DNA of 64,000 nt from Rossellomorea orangium (GTDB taxonomy: Bacteria; Bacillota; Bacilli; Bacillales; Bacillaceae_B): contig NZ_JAHWGH010000014.1 of the NCBI RefSeq assembly GCF_019334305.1, forward strand, positions 124,001 to 188,000, written 5' to 3'. Each line of letters opens with the position of its first letter. Position 1 is the stretch's first letter. The notes under the pieces were generated by a model. It had not been told where the DNA came from. It did no database searches and saw only the letters and a program-made list of their open reading frames with translations. Below are positions 24,286-33,836 of this stretch, in pieces. Both the position numbers and the translations under genes were made by a program.

Positions 24286-26514
24286 CTATTCCGTACTGCG
24301 ATTGATCGCTTCCGTCATGGAGATTCCGTTTAATTTCCTCCGATTCAGCCAAAGGGAGACATAATACGAAGCCATGATGATGACAAAACAGATCAGGACA
24401 CTCATCCAATCGAGCTGGACGGGGATCGTCACATTCATCTCAGCCGTAATCGAATTCATAAACGATGAGATCGAAAGAAGCGTAACAGGGATCCCGATGA
24501 GAAATCCAAGGATAATAAACCACCTATTATATCCGATCATCATTCCCGCAATCGACTTCTCAGGATAACCGATCACCTTCATAAGGGAGATTTTAAATGA
24601 ATTCTCCTCAATCAATAACGAGATCAAGATGTAGATGATGATAACGGCAATGATCGCTGCGACAAAGGCGATCGCCGCTACCCCATAGTTCAATGGCTTG
24701 ATCATTTCCTTGAATCCTGAAACAGTCTCCGATAGTTTAGTCGTCGCTACGATATTTTCTTTAGGCATTGTGAGTTCCTTATTAGAATATATCTCCGTAT
24801 AGCTTCCAGCAGGGTACCCGTTTAATTGGTTGTATTCCTTGAGGGGCATATAGACCATATTTCCAAGATATGATACTGCGATACGATCAACGGTCACTTC
24901 AAAGGAGCGGCCGGACAATTCATTCGTCACTTCAATGGTATCCCCTTCTTCAATCCCTATCTTATCGGATAAGGATTGGTTTATGATCACTGAAGTGAAT
25001 GTCAATTTATTCCCCTTTGAGTCCTTTAATTGGATAGCCGTATTTTCTGCTTTCAAACCTGTAATCGTAGCCATCTCCTCACCCGTTTTCCCTTCGATGG
25101 TAAAAGGAGCCGTCGATCCGACCTGCCCCGATTCAGGTGGATCGGTCTCGGGAGCTTTTAGCAAATAACTATATTCATAGTTATACACCTGTTGAAAATG
25201 ATCACTCACCAGATATTCCATGGAGTTTTTCGTGACAAAGCCAAACAATAATAATACAGTGGCAAACACCACTCCAGTGAGCAGAAACAGAACTCTGGGG
25301 ACGTTTCTTACGATTTCCCTGATCACGAATTTCCGCTTGAACGTGATCTTCTTTAATTTAAACAATCGTTCCAGCCTGCTTACTTTCACCTTAAGTTCCC
25401 CGCCCTTTATTAAACTAACAGGAGGGATTTTCAATACACGCTGCACCAAGTAGTACGTCAATGGGATGAAGAGGACCAGTGGCAGCAGCAGGCTCGTGAG
25501 CAAGTACGCCCCATGTGGGTCCACTTCTAATACCGGTAAATTATAATATGCAGCAAACGTTGATAATAATGGGTGCAGTAATGTCCATCCAAGAACGGTA
25601 CCTGCGAAGCTACCTGAGACGGCCAGCAACCCGGCATAGGATAGATAATGACGTATGATCTCTCCTTTTCGAAACCCCAGTGCGTACAAAGTACCGATTT
25701 GGACATATTCTTTTTTCATTAATCTCCACAACAATATCAGGATGATGACCATACTGATCAGCAATATGCCGATTGGGAGGAATTCACCCATTTTTTTGAC
25801 TCCGGCAATGTCTCCTTTAATGAACGATATCCGATTGTTTTCCTTTTTGTCCGTCCATTTGATGATCTGAGTGATTTGATTCAGCTGTTTCTTCAGTTCA
25901 TCTCGTGACTCACCTGAAAATCGAACGCTATAGTATACCTGTTGCGTATCCCACTTTTCTAAGACATCCTGGTTCACGACCGCAACCCCGAATGCATCAG
26001 GATTCTTTAGGAATCCCGATTCGTCTTTTAGTGGATAAATATAATCCGGTATGGCCATGAATCCAGAAACACGAAACGTTCTGCCATACAGCTGAACATC
26101 CTCTCCAATGGAAATATCATGTGCTCCGGCAAACCCTTTATCCACCATAATATCTTGATCTGAACTCAGCCTTTCACCCTCCACGATGGAATAGAGATTG
26201 ACGTCCTGAGTGGCATCCAAAACCCGGAGTGTCGCATCGCTCCCGTAAGGAACATCCGATAGATATCGTTCCTCCAATTCCGTGCCGGTCGCACTCTCAA
26301 TCCCCTCTACATCCTTCAATGGTTCCTGTGTAACGAATTGGGCATCCTCCACCTTATTCTCACTATAAAAAATGTTCAGATTGTCGATGAGATTCGCTCC
26401 CGCTGCCGTGAACGAGTAAAACACGGTGGAACTGATCACGATGAGTAACCAGGCAGAAAAAAACTGTGCCTTCTTTTCCATTATGGTCCGCAAAAGTTTT
26501 TTTCGCAGGGGCAT
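24286..26514 (-). CDS. FtsX/MacB-type ABC transporter permease
   Basis: The 742-aa membrane protein has an N-terminal membrane segment, a large external domain of about 210 residues, and then two three-helix FtsX-like blocks (IGILLISMVIILILLWRLM; VFLLTGVVF...). A second external region separates the blocks and the last helices end in WMSVLICFVIIMASYYV. It works with the ATPase encoded upstream; overlapping ATGA starts and stops couple the two. MacB/FtsX-type exporters move peptides, lipids or drugs or act in stress responses. The TetR gene in front suggests an inducible exporter. Confidence 0.85.
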   Translation of the reverse strand: MPLRKKLLRTIMEKKAQFFSAWLLIVISSTVFYSFTAAGANLIDNLNIFYSENKVEDAQFVTQEPLKDVEGIESATGTELEERYLSDVPYGSDATLRVLDATQDVNLYSIVEGERLSSDQDIMVDKGFAGAHDISIGEDVQLYGRTFRVSGFMAIPDYIYPLKDESGFLKNPDAFGVAVVNQDVLEKWDTQQVYYSVRFSGESRDELKKQLNQITQIIKWTDKKENNRISFIKGDIAGVKKMGEFLPIGILLISMVIILILLWRLMKKEYVQIGTLYALGFRKGEIIRHYLSYAGLLAVSGSFAGTVLGWTLLHPLLSTFAAYYNLPVLEVDPHGAYLLTSLLLPLVLFIPLTYYLVQRVLKIPPVSLIKGGELKVKVSRLERLFKLKKITFKRKFVIREIVRNVPRVLFLLTGVVFATVLLLFGFVTKNSMEYLVSDHFQQVYNYEYSYLLKAPETDPPESGQVGSTAPFTIEGKTGEEMATITGLKAENTAIQLKDSKGNKLTFTSVIINQSLSDKIGIEEGDTIEVTNELSGRSFEVTVDRIAVSYLGNMVYMPLKEYNQLNGYPAGSYTEIYSNKELTMPKENIVATTKLSETVSGFKEMIKPLNYGVAAIAFVAAIIAVIIIYILISLLIEENSFKISLMKVIGYPEKSIAGMMIGYNRWFIILGFLIGIPVTLLSISSFMNSITAEMNVTIPVQLDWMSVLICFVIIMASYYVSLWLNRRKLNGISMTEAINRSTE

Positions 26515-27221
26515 CACCACTCAACCCCTTCTGCAGAGGTTTGATGTTTGTTGACCTGGTCAGATTCAATCTTTCCATCTTTTAACGTAATGACACGGTT
26601 CGCCATGCTTTGAATCGCCTGATTATGGGTAATGATGAGGACAGTCGTATCAAATTCTTCGTTCACTTTCTCAATCAATTGCAGAATTTCTTTCGAAGTG
26701 GCGGAGTCCAGTGCGCCGGTAGGCTCATCGCACAGCAATAGTTTCGGAGCCTTCACAACAGCACGGGCGATGGAGACACGCTGTTGCTGCCCACCGCTTA
26801 ATTCACGGGGGAAGCGGTCTTCCATACCCGATAAACCTACAGCATCGATCACCTCTGAAATAGATAATGCATTGGGGCTGATGCTTGCCGTCAATTCAAT
26901 GTTTTCGTAGACTGTGAGATTTGGGATCAAATTATACATTTGAAAGACAAATCCAACTTCCTCCCGGCGATAATCCACAAGCTTCCGGTCATTCAATTGA
27001 GTGATATCATGGTCATTGACGATGATACTTCCGGAATCAACGACATCTATCCCACCGATCGCATTTAATAGCGTTGATTTCCCGGAACCCGATGGACCAA
27101 GAATAACGACAATTTCTCCTCTCTCCACTTTCACCTGTATATCCGTGAGGGCTTGAAATGTCGTTTGGCCACTCTCATAGGATTTATGAACTCCTTCTAT
27201 ACGCAAGATGCTCATGTTCAT
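26514..27221 (-). CDS. ABC transporter ATP-binding protein, MacB/LolD type
   Basis: The 235-aa ATPase has Walker A GPSGSGKS, signature LSGGQQQRVSIARA, Walker B LLLCDEPTGALD and the H-loop ITHNQ. The CDEPTGALD box is typical of the MacB/LolD family paired with FtsX-type permeases. Its start overlaps the upstream TetR gene stop, and its stop overlaps the permease start by ATGA, so tetR, ATPase and permease form one operon. Confidence 0.92.
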   Translation of the reverse strand: MNMSILRIEGVHKSYESGQTTFQALTDIQVKVERGEIVVILGPSGSGKSTLLNAIGGIDVVDSGSIIVNDHDITQLNDRKLVDYRREEVGFVFQMYNLIPNLTVYENIELTASISPNALSISEVIDAVGLSGMEDRFPRELSGGQQQRVSIARAVVKAPKLLLCDEPTGALDSATSKEILQLIEKVNEEFDTTVLIITHNQAIQSMANRVITLKDGKIESDQVNKHQTSAEGVEW

Positions 27222-27847
27222 TCCTTCTTTCCAGTTTTCATTTTCCCCTCAAACAGAAATCGTATATGCCTCGATAGCTGATCCTTGTATGCTTTGTGGC
27301 TCATATCCTCGTTATACATATAGAACATCGTATCGGACATGGCTGCACTATAGATGGCATAGGCGGCTTCCTGTGGATCAACGCTGACAAGAAATCTGTC
27401 TGAATGGCTTTCGATCATATACATGACCCACTTCATCATTTCTTCATCAATGCCGAATAAGCCCTGCCTCAGCCGGATGCTCTCCTCCACCTCTGCGGTC
27501 ATCACGTGAAACAGTTCACGCCAAAATGGTTTCGGGTAATGCTGAAAAAACTCCGCAAAACCATGCATGGCCCCAACCACACTTCCTACGAGATCTCCAT
27601 CTTTTTTTACAGAAAACGGGTCTTGAAGTGCGCTTTTCATCTCCTCCGCTTCTTCAGTAAAGATCCGGAGCAGTAAGGCTCCCTTAGAGGGGAAATAATT
27701 ATAGATGGTACCGGTCCCAACCCCTGCATCCTTCGCAATTTCAGCCATGGAAGCCGATTCAAATCCCTTCTCGGAGAAGATGTTCTTCGCTGATTCCATG
27801 ATGTTCAGCTGTGTTTGCCGTTTCTTATCTTCACGTAATCCTGCCAT
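27218..27847 (-). CDS. TetR-family regulator of the ABC exporter operon
   Basis: From ATG at 27847 (GAGGAG eight bases upstream) the protein has 209 aa. The TetR helix-turn-helix (SMAEIAKDAGVGTGTIYNYFPSKGALL) is near residues 33-60, followed by an all-helical ligand domain. It is the first gene of an operon with the ATPase and permease. A long imperfect inverted repeat lies in its promoter, which suggests it represses its own operon. Confidence 0.88.
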   Translation of the reverse strand: MAGLREDKKRQTQLNIMESAKNIFSEKGFESASMAEIAKDAGVGTGTIYNYFPSKGALLLRIFTEEAEEMKSALQDPFSVKKDGDLVGSVVGAMHGFAEFFQHYPKPFWRELFHVMTAEVEESIRLRQGLFGIDEEMMKWVMYMIESHSDRFLVSVDPQEAAYAIYSAAMSDTMFYMYNEDMSHKAYKDQLSRHIRFLFEGKMKTGKKE

Positions 27848-27871
27848 ATCGCTTACTCCTCTGCTTGCAAA

Positions 27872-27907
27872 AATATGAATGCGTTCATTTATGAATACAT
27901 TCATATT
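27872..27907. promoter_or_regulatory. Putative TetR operator, 36-bp imperfect palindrome
   Basis: AATATGAATG...TTCAT.TATGAA...CATTCATATT: the two halves match at about 30 of 36 positions. It begins 25 bases upstream of the TetR start codon and overlaps the expected promoter region. Confidence 0.7.
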
Positions 27908-27948
27908 TTAACTGGAAAATAATTGATTGTCAAATGAGGTTTGCCCAC

Positions 27949-27980
27949 AAAAAAGCCCATTTCAGTCAATGAAATGGGCT
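27949..27980 (-). terminator. Intrinsic terminator of the isochorismatase-type gene
   Basis: GCCCATTTCA stem, short loop, complement, then TTTTTT on the minus strand. Confidence 0.85.
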
Positions 27981-27988
27981 TACACGTA

Positions 27989-28561
27989 TTACATACCATA
28001 TTCCTTTCGATACTCATCATGCTTCGGCTGGAACAGATCCTCTTCAGATGGCCGAACGTCGGAAAAATGATCCACATTATAATGGCCTCTGAGGGCACCA
28101 TTATGATGGGCAATGATTTGTTCCGCTTTTAACACCTGCGAGTCCTTGGTGGAGTGACCGTCAGCCACCAGTGTAACGTCAAAGCCGCTGACGGTGGCAT
28201 ACCTGACCGCTGTGTCGATGCAGTACTCGGTCTGACAACCTGCAATCACGACATGCTTCACCTCTTTATCTTTTAAAAATGAGAGTAACGGCGTCCCGTA
28301 AAACGAGTTGGTGGCAAGCTTATCAAAAACCTCTGCATGATCCGGAATCACAAGGTCCCGGTGCACTTGGAACCCTTCACCGGTACCGCCTGCGACATCT
28401 TTATCCCTGATGAAGACAATGTGGGCATCCGCTTCCTTCGCTTTTTCAATCACTCCGTTGATCGTTTCTATCAGCCTCTCCTTTTGAAAGACCGCCTGTT
28501 CCTTTTCATTTCCTTCCACTAATTCCTGCTGAACATCAATAACAAGTAATGCCTGCTTCAC
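27989..28561 (-). CDS. Isochorismatase-family cysteine hydrolase
   Basis: The 190-aa protein has the expected catalytic triad Asp9 (LLVIDVQ), Lys81 (FDKLATNSFYGT) and Cys114 (GCQTEYCIDT), the fold shared by isochorismatases, nicotinamidases and N-carbamoyl hydrolases. Its substrate cannot be inferred; it stands alone and is not near siderophore genes. The start is GTG at 28561 with AAAGGGG nine bases upstream, and that RBS overlaps the stop of a 17-codon frame. Confidence 0.85.
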   Translation of the reverse strand: MKQALLVIDVQQELVEGNEKEQAVFQKERLIETINGVIEKAKEADAHIVFIRDKDVAGGTGEGFQVHRDLVIPDHAEVFDKLATNSFYGTPLLSFLKDKEVKHVVIAGCQTEYCIDTAVRYATVSGFDVTLVADGHSTKDSQVLKAEQIIAHHNGALRGHYNVDHFSDVRPSEEDLFQPKHDEYRKEYGM

Positions 28562-28575
28562 GTTGAAAAACCCCT

Positions 28576-28629
28576 TTACGATTTTAGTCCTCTGTCATCT
28601 GGTCGTCGATCCTTCATCTTTTTCATCAT
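28576..28629 (-). CDS. Possible 17-aa leader peptide upstream of the isochorismatase-type gene
   Basis: ATG at 28629 has a strong AAAAGGGGG six bases upstream. The frame encodes MMKKMKDRRPDDRGLKS and stops at a TAA that overlaps the next gene's ribosome binding site. Basic and Asp-rich, with no known family. The RBS strength and overlap argue for translation; it could be a leader peptide that couples or tunes the downstream gene. A chance frame of this size is quite possible. Confidence 0.35.
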   Translation of the reverse strand: MMKKMKDRRPDDRGLKS

Positions 28630-28710
28630 GAACCGCCCCCTTTTAAGTACTACTTCCTTATAGTTCGTCTTAGCACATATACAATCCTTTATCCCCCGCT
28701 GAAAAACCAC

Positions 28711-28743
28711 AAAAAAACCCGGAGCCATAAAGACTCCGGATTT
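28711..28743 (-). terminator. Intrinsic terminator of the MDR oxidoreductase gene
   Basis: TCCGGAG, loop, CTCCGGG and a run of seven T on the minus strand. Confidence 0.85.
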
Positions 28744-28753
28744 CAGTTAAAAT

Positions 28754-29788
28754 TCACGGAAGTAATAAGATCTTCCCCAGTTTTCCTGAATGTTTAAAAT
28801 ACGTTTGTGCTTCCCCTGCTTTTTCCAGGGGAAATGTCCGATCGATGACCGGCTTGATCTTGCCTTCAGAAATCGCTTCAAGCATCTGTTTGAACTCTTC
28901 TCTCGTGCCAAGGACCGAGCCATAAAACGTGATGTGCTTCAAATAGAGGGTCCTGAAGTCGAGTTCGGTTTTCTGACCACCGGCAGACCCCGATATGCAG
29001 AACTTACCGCCTTTTTTCAAAACTTCGAGGGACGTTGAAAACAGCGCATCTCCGACAACATCCAAGACGGAGTCTACCGGACCACCATTCACTTCAAGAA
29101 TCTCTTCGGCAAGGTTTGGTGACTTATAGGACAGTACATGGTTGGCGCCAAGTTCTTTCATTTTATCTTCTAACTCCAGATCCCCAACGATTGCAATGAC
29201 CTTTGAACCGAATACGTTTGAAGCGATCTGAACATTCAAAGACCCTACACCACCATTGGCGCCCGTAACGACGATCGTTTCGGAGGGTTTCGCCTGAATC
29301 TGTTCCACCATATGCCACGCCGTCAATCCGCTGACGGAAAACACAGCACTTTCTTCAAATGTAGACAGAGGCATGTCATAACAGAGTTCAGAGGGCCAGA
29401 CGACATACTCTGCATATCCTCCGTCATATTCTGAACCAATGAATGACATATCATCTGAGATGTGTTCACTGCCTTCCCCACCGCTTGAAGTAAAAGGGAA
29501 AAGAACAATCGCCTTACCCACCATGGTTTCAGGAACATCTTCACCTACTTCAATGATTTCACCAGTGATATCCGATCCGGGGATTCTAGGGAATTGAACT
29601 CCCTCGGGACGCCAGCCCGACTTCTCTTCGGTTCCATAAGCCCCTTCTCTCATCCAGATCTCGGTATTGTTGATGGCACATGCCTTTACTTTGACTAGGA
29701 CCTCCCCCCTTTTTGGGGTTGGACATGGAATATCCACAACTGAGAGCTTGTCGACATCTCCATAACCTGTCACTTGAACTGCCTTCAT
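28754..29788 (-). CDS. Zinc-independent MDR oxidoreductase (quinone oxidoreductase-like)
   Basis: The 344-aa medium-chain reductase has the GroES-like N-terminal domain and a Rossmann domain with VVTGANGGVGSLNVQIA. The catalytic zinc Cys is absent (ACAINNTEIWMREGAYG) and no structural zinc cluster is visible, which places it with quinone oxidoreductase and enoyl reductase-like members. It probably reduces quinones or activated carbonyls with NADPH. selO is 37 bases upstream on the same strand, so co-transcription is likely. Confidence 0.82.
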   Translation of the reverse strand: MKAVQVTGYGDVDKLSVVDIPCPTPKRGEVLVKVKACAINNTEIWMREGAYGTEEKSGWRPEGVQFPRIPGSDITGEIIEVGEDVPETMVGKAIVLFPFTSSGGEGSEHISDDMSFIGSEYDGGYAEYVVWPSELCYDMPLSTFEESAVFSVSGLTAWHMVEQIQAKPSETIVVTGANGGVGSLNVQIASNVFGSKVIAIVGDLELEDKMKELGANHVLSYKSPNLAEEILEVNGGPVDSVLDVVGDALFSTSLEVLKKGGKFCISGSAGGQKTELDFRTLYLKHITFYGSVLGTREEFKQMLEAISEGKIKPVIDRTFPLEKAGEAQTYFKHSGKLGKILLLP

Positions 29789-29825
29789 TGGTCATCATCT
29801 TCCTTTATTGTAGTTTCTTAGCTCA

Positions 29826-31271
29826 TCACGTTCCACAATACGTGCGATATGGTCGACCGGATGGGACAGGAAGTGAACAATATTCATCCTGTTCCGGTGA
29901 GTAGGCGTACGGATTTTTCAACACTGCAAGGAACCGGTCCATTACGCTGAGATCATCATGATCGACAGCAGCCTGTAAAGCTTCTTCCACCCGGTGATTC
30001 CTTGGGATGACCGAGGGATTGCTATTCTTCATCAGCTCAAGTGAATCGTCCCCCGATTCTTCCTGCCTGTCCCTTCTTGTATTCCATCGCATTTTCCATT
30101 GGGCAAATTCAGGGTCCTTGAAAAGGGCAGCGTCTTCATGCCCCAAGGTCAAACTGCGAAACGTATTGGTATAGTCTGCTTGATTTTCTTTCAATAGATG
30201 CAGTAATTCTTCCGCAAGTGCACGGTCCCCTTCTTCACGATTGAATAATCCAAGCTTGGTTCTCATACCGTTCAGCCAGTGCTCCTCATAAAGCTTCGGA
30301 AATTCAAGGACTGCATCCTGCGCAAGCTTCAGGGATTCTTCCTGTTCATCATGAAGGATTGGCAGCAGGCTCTCGGCAAATCGGGCGAGATTCCAGCCGG
30401 CGATAGGCGGCTGATTTCCGTATGCATATCTTCCCTCTCGATCAATCGAGCTGAAGACCGTCTTCGGATTGTACGTATCCATGAAGGCACATGGGCCATA
30501 ATCGATCGTCTCCCCGCTGATTGTCATGTTATCCGTATTCATGACGCCGTGGATGAACCCGGCCATCTGCCATTTAGCAATAAGGGCAGCCTGGCGTTTG
30601 ATGACTCCCTCCAGCAGATAGAGATAAGGATTCTCCGCATCCAAACCTTCAGGATAATGACGCTCCAAGGCATAATCCGTCAGTGCACGCAAATCCTCCA
30701 CGTCCCCAAATCTTGAAGCGAACTGGAATGTCCCGACACGGAGATGACTAGCTGCAACCCTTGTCAGAATCGCTCCCCGCTGTTGCGTTTCACGATAGAT
30801 CGGCTCTCCCGTCGTCACCACCCCTAAACTGCGGGTTGTAGGGATACCAAGGCCATGCATGGCTTCACTGATGATGTGCTCCCGGAGCATGGGACCGAGT
30901 CCTGCGCGACCGTCACCACCACGGGAATAGGGGGTGCTCCCCCCACCCTTCAACTGGATATCGAACCGCCCACCACTCGGCGTAATCTGTTCACCAATCA
31001 AGACCGCACGCCCGTCCCCCAGCATGTTAAAGTGACCAAATTGATGCCCGGCGTAGGCTTGGGCAAGGGGGTCCGCACCCGTTGGGATATCATTGCCTGA
31101 TAAAACACCGGCTTCAAGCTTCGTTGCATCCAACCCTAACGATTCCGCCACCTCCTCGTTCAACACCAATAGCTCAGGTGAACGCACAGGAGTCGGATCC
31201 TGACGGGTAAATAATGCCCCTGGAAGACTGGTAAAACTGTTTTCGAGATTCCAACCTGCTTCATTTTCCAT
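29826..31271 (-). CDS. selO: Protein adenylyltransferase SelO (YdiU/UPF0061)
   Basis: The 481-aa pseudokinase-fold enzyme shows the hallmark [35 protein letters not shown] and [20 protein letters not shown] segments. SelO transfers AMP from ATP to Ser, Thr or Tyr of target proteins in the oxidative stress response. The C-terminus ends YRTYCGT, with the Cys typical of bacterial members in place of selenocysteine. A full-length member starting at the ATG with AGGAGGAG upstream. Confidence 0.94.
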   Translation of the reverse strand: MENEAGWNLENSFTSLPGALFTRQDPTPVRSPELLVLNEEVAESLGLDATKLEAGVLSGNDIPTGADPLAQAYAGHQFGHFNMLGDGRAVLIGEQITPSGGRFDIQLKGGGSTPYSRGGDGRAGLGPMLREHIISEAMHGLGIPTTRSLGVVTTGEPIYRETQQRGAILTRVAASHLRVGTFQFASRFGDVEDLRALTDYALERHYPEGLDAENPYLYLLEGVIKRQAALIAKWQMAGFIHGVMNTDNMTISGETIDYGPCAFMDTYNPKTVFSSIDREGRYAYGNQPPIAGWNLARFAESLLPILHDEQEESLKLAQDAVLEFPKLYEEHWLNGMRTKLGLFNREEGDRALAEELLHLLKENQADYTNTFRSLTLGHEDAALFKDPEFAQWKMRWNTRRDRQEESGDDSLELMKNSNPSVIPRNHRVEEALQAAVDHDDLSVMDRFLAVLKNPYAYSPEQDEYCSLPVPSGRPYRTYCGT

Positions 31272-31300
31272 CGTGTCATCTCCTCCTATTCGTAAATAAA

Positions 31301-31334
31301 ACAGAAAATCATAGACCTTCTATGATTTTCTGTG
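31301..31334 (-). terminator. Intrinsic terminator of the amino acid permease gene
   Basis: ACAGAAAATCATAGA with an exact complement after a three-base loop, then TTTTATTT on the minus strand. Confidence 0.85.
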
Positions 31335-31374
31335 AAGCTCTCTTTTCTCTCCTCCATTATACTGCTACTATCCT

Positions 31375-32769
31375 TTAATGTCCTTTATGACCCTTGTGGA
31401 AAACGCCCCAATAAGACAGATAGATCACAAGGATCAACCCTAATGATATGAACAATCCGATTCGTTGATTAGCATGGACCATAGCTCCTGAAATCGCAAG
31501 AAGAATCAGACCGATGCCAATATATGATGTAAAAGGATAGCCGAACATCTTGAATTTCCCATTCGAAGCATCATAGGAAGGATGAAGCTTTATATGGGAC
31601 ACAAGGATAATCACCCAGTTCAGGATCAGCATGACCCCTGCCGCTGTGGTGATATATTCATACACTTCATTGGGCAAGAGGAATGAAAACAGAATCGATA
31701 CGCCAAGTCCGATCGCTGTGATCATCAGGGATTTCACCGCCACTCCCCGATCATTTTTTTCAGCAAATCCTTTCGGTGCATCCCCATCTACAGCAAGGGA
31801 TATCATCACATTCGTGATTGAAAAAAGCGCCCCCACCATCGTCGAGAAGGCTGCACTGATGATGATGATATTGAAAATCGAATCGAGGAACGGGATATGA
31901 TAAGCCGAAAGTGCCGTTACAAAAGGACTTTCCGTTTCGTTGATCTTCGTCCAGGACACCATGCTCATGACAAAAAACAACGAAAGTACATAGACCGTCA
32001 CAAGTGAAAAGAGTGTCCCCTTCCCTGCCTTCGGGACGTCATTTTTCTCCCTCAATTCATTGGACGCAATCCCGAGGACCGCAATCCCCCCAAAGGAGAA
32101 GAATACAAATATCAACGCAGCCCACGTGCCTTTAATCCCCTCGGGCATAAAAGGAGAGATGCCTGCGTTCTTAGCGGAAGCAAGCTCGGATGGCGAAATG
32201 ATATGTAATAATAGCAGGGCACCGAACACAATAAAAATCAGCAACGTGGATAATTTAATCACAGCAAAAACCGATTCGATTCTCCCAAAGTTACTTGCAC
32301 CCAAGAGGTTGATACCAAATCCAAGGACGGCATACATAATGGAAAAAATCCATAACGGAATGTGCGGAAACCAAAATTGAGTAAACGTCGATAATGCCAC
32401 GATTTCACTGGACATGATCAGGATGCCGGAAATCCAGTACATCCATCCCGATACAAACCCGAAGGAATGACCGAATGCTTTCTTTGCATAGATACGAAAT
32501 GTCCCTTTTTGTGGATCATTTGTAATCATTTCCGCCAGGGCACTGAACACAAAATAAGCCGTTACACCGGCGATGACATAATCGATCAGGATGGAAGGTC
32601 CGGCTGTCTTGATTGATAATCCCGTTCCAAGGAAGAATCCGGCCCCGATGACCGACCCGATGCCGATCAGGGAAAGCTGCCACCAGCTTAACTTGGTCCC
32701 CTCCCGTCTCTTACGCTTTTTGTGTTGATGATGAGCAACGGTCTGGGTCAATAAATGCTCGTCTTTCAT
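31375..32769 (-). CDS. APC-superfamily amino acid permease
   Basis: The 464-aa polytopic protein has a basic cytoplasmic N-terminus (HHQHKKRKRR), then about 12 hydrophobic segments, with the APC signature GIGSVIGAGFFLGTG in the first. Residue patterns such as GMYWISGI and FFSFGGIAVLGIASNEL match amino acid transporters of the AAT-like group. It should import amino acids with protons; the specific one is unknown. It is a single gene with its own terminator, divergent from the OppB-like gene. Confidence 0.88.
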   Translation of the reverse strand: MKDEHLLTQTVAHHQHKKRKRREGTKLSWWQLSLIGIGSVIGAGFFLGTGLSIKTAGPSILIDYVIAGVTAYFVFSALAEMITNDPQKGTFRIYAKKAFGHSFGFVSGWMYWISGILIMSSEIVALSTFTQFWFPHIPLWIFSIMYAVLGFGINLLGASNFGRIESVFAVIKLSTLLIFIVFGALLLLHIISPSELASAKNAGISPFMPEGIKGTWAALIFVFFSFGGIAVLGIASNELREKNDVPKAGKGTLFSLVTVYVLSLFFVMSMVSWTKINETESPFVTALSAYHIPFLDSIFNIIIISAAFSTMVGALFSITNVMISLAVDGDAPKGFAEKNDRGVAVKSLMITAIGLGVSILFSFLLPNEVYEYITTAAGVMLILNWVIILVSHIKLHPSYDASNGKFKMFGYPFTSYIGIGLILLAISGAMVHANQRIGLFISLGLILVIYLSYWGVFHKGHKGH

Positions 32770-32930
32770 TCGATCACCCCTTCATATGATTCACATACTC
32801 ATAGGGTTTTCATTGACTCGAATAACTATGCAATCAGCCACCTCCCAGTTAATTAACATTATTGTAAAAATTAAAATTATTTTGAAATTTTTGTAACACA
32901 AAGTTATACTAAATCTAAAAGAGGTTGGGG

Positions 32931-33836
32931 GTGTTTCTACTGAGAAAACTTCATTTTATCGGTCTTCCCATGCAATTTGTGCTCACATGCATCGGGTTAT
33001 TCCTTTTCAGCGGAGCAGGTTCATTGCTCGATTACGATGATGAATTAGTGATCATGCTGGGAAAATATCTTCAAACCCTGCAGAATATGGGTCTTGAACT
33101 ACTGGATCCCGGCTCCATCATCATCAGGATAGGCGATCCCATGGACTTCAAAAGCTATCCGATTTATCCGATATTCTTTCAACTGTTTGGTTATTCATTT
33201 TCTCTCTTGCTACTTTCCTTCTTCCTTGCTGCCATCGCGTCTTCTCTGTTGAGCTACTTGTTTATGTTTCTGCCAAGGAAAGTCTATCGCATATGCTTTC
33301 GACTACTGGATTCCCTGGACTCACTGCCGGATGTCATGATCATCGTTTTCATTCAGCTGTTCATTGTCTGGTTTTTCAAGAAGACCGATATTTTGTTATT
33401 CGACATTTATACCCTTGGCGATGAAAAGATCTATCTGCTCCCCATTGTTTGTCTTGCGATCATGCCGATTGCTTTTTTAACAAAGAATTTCTTGTTTCAG
33501 CTTAGGGAAGAGGAAGAGAAACCATATGTAGAGTATTCTTATTCTAAAGGATTTTCAAAAGCTTATACGATATGGGTTCATCTGTTCCGAAATGTATGGG
33601 TCCATTTCTATTATCATATCAAGCCAATCTTCCTGCTGATGCTTTCGAATCTGTTGATCATTGAAATCCTTTTTAATATCAACGGATTTATGAATGTACT
33701 TCTGGATATGTCGATCAATACTCCCATTGCGTTCTTCATCGGGATGATGATGATTTACATACCGTTTTTCGTCGTGTTTACATTAGGATCGGTCATTCTG
33801 AAGAAATGGCTGTCCGGAGAGGAGGTCGGTTCATGA
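32931..33836 (+). CDS. Orphan OppB-like ABC transporter permease (pair 1)
   Basis: The roughly 301-aa protein has an N-terminal membrane segment, an external loop and five further segments, with a degenerate EAA-like loop (YSKGFSKAYTIWVHLFRNVW) in the place where binding-protein-dependent permeases contact the ATPase. It is homologous to the 56.8-kb permease in this window. No ATPase or peptide-binding protein lies nearby, so the partner must be elsewhere. GTG at 32931 is six bases after GAGG; TTG at 32925 and CTG at 32940 are other choices. Confidence 0.7.
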   Translation: MFLLRKLHFIGLPMQFVLTCIGLFLFSGAGSLLDYDDELVIMLGKYLQTLQNMGLELLDPGSIIIRIGDPMDFKSYPIYPIFFQLFGYSFSLLLLSFFLAAIASSLLSYLFMFLPRKVYRICFRLLDSLDSLPDVMIIVFIQLFIVWFFKKTDILLFDIYTLGDEKIYLLPIVCLAIMPIAFLTKNFLFQLREEEEKPYVEYSYSKGFSKAYTIWVHLFRNVWVHFYYHIKPIFLLMLSNLLIIEILFNINGFMNVLLDMSINTPIAFFIGMMMIYIPFFVVFTLGSVILKKWLSGEEVGS

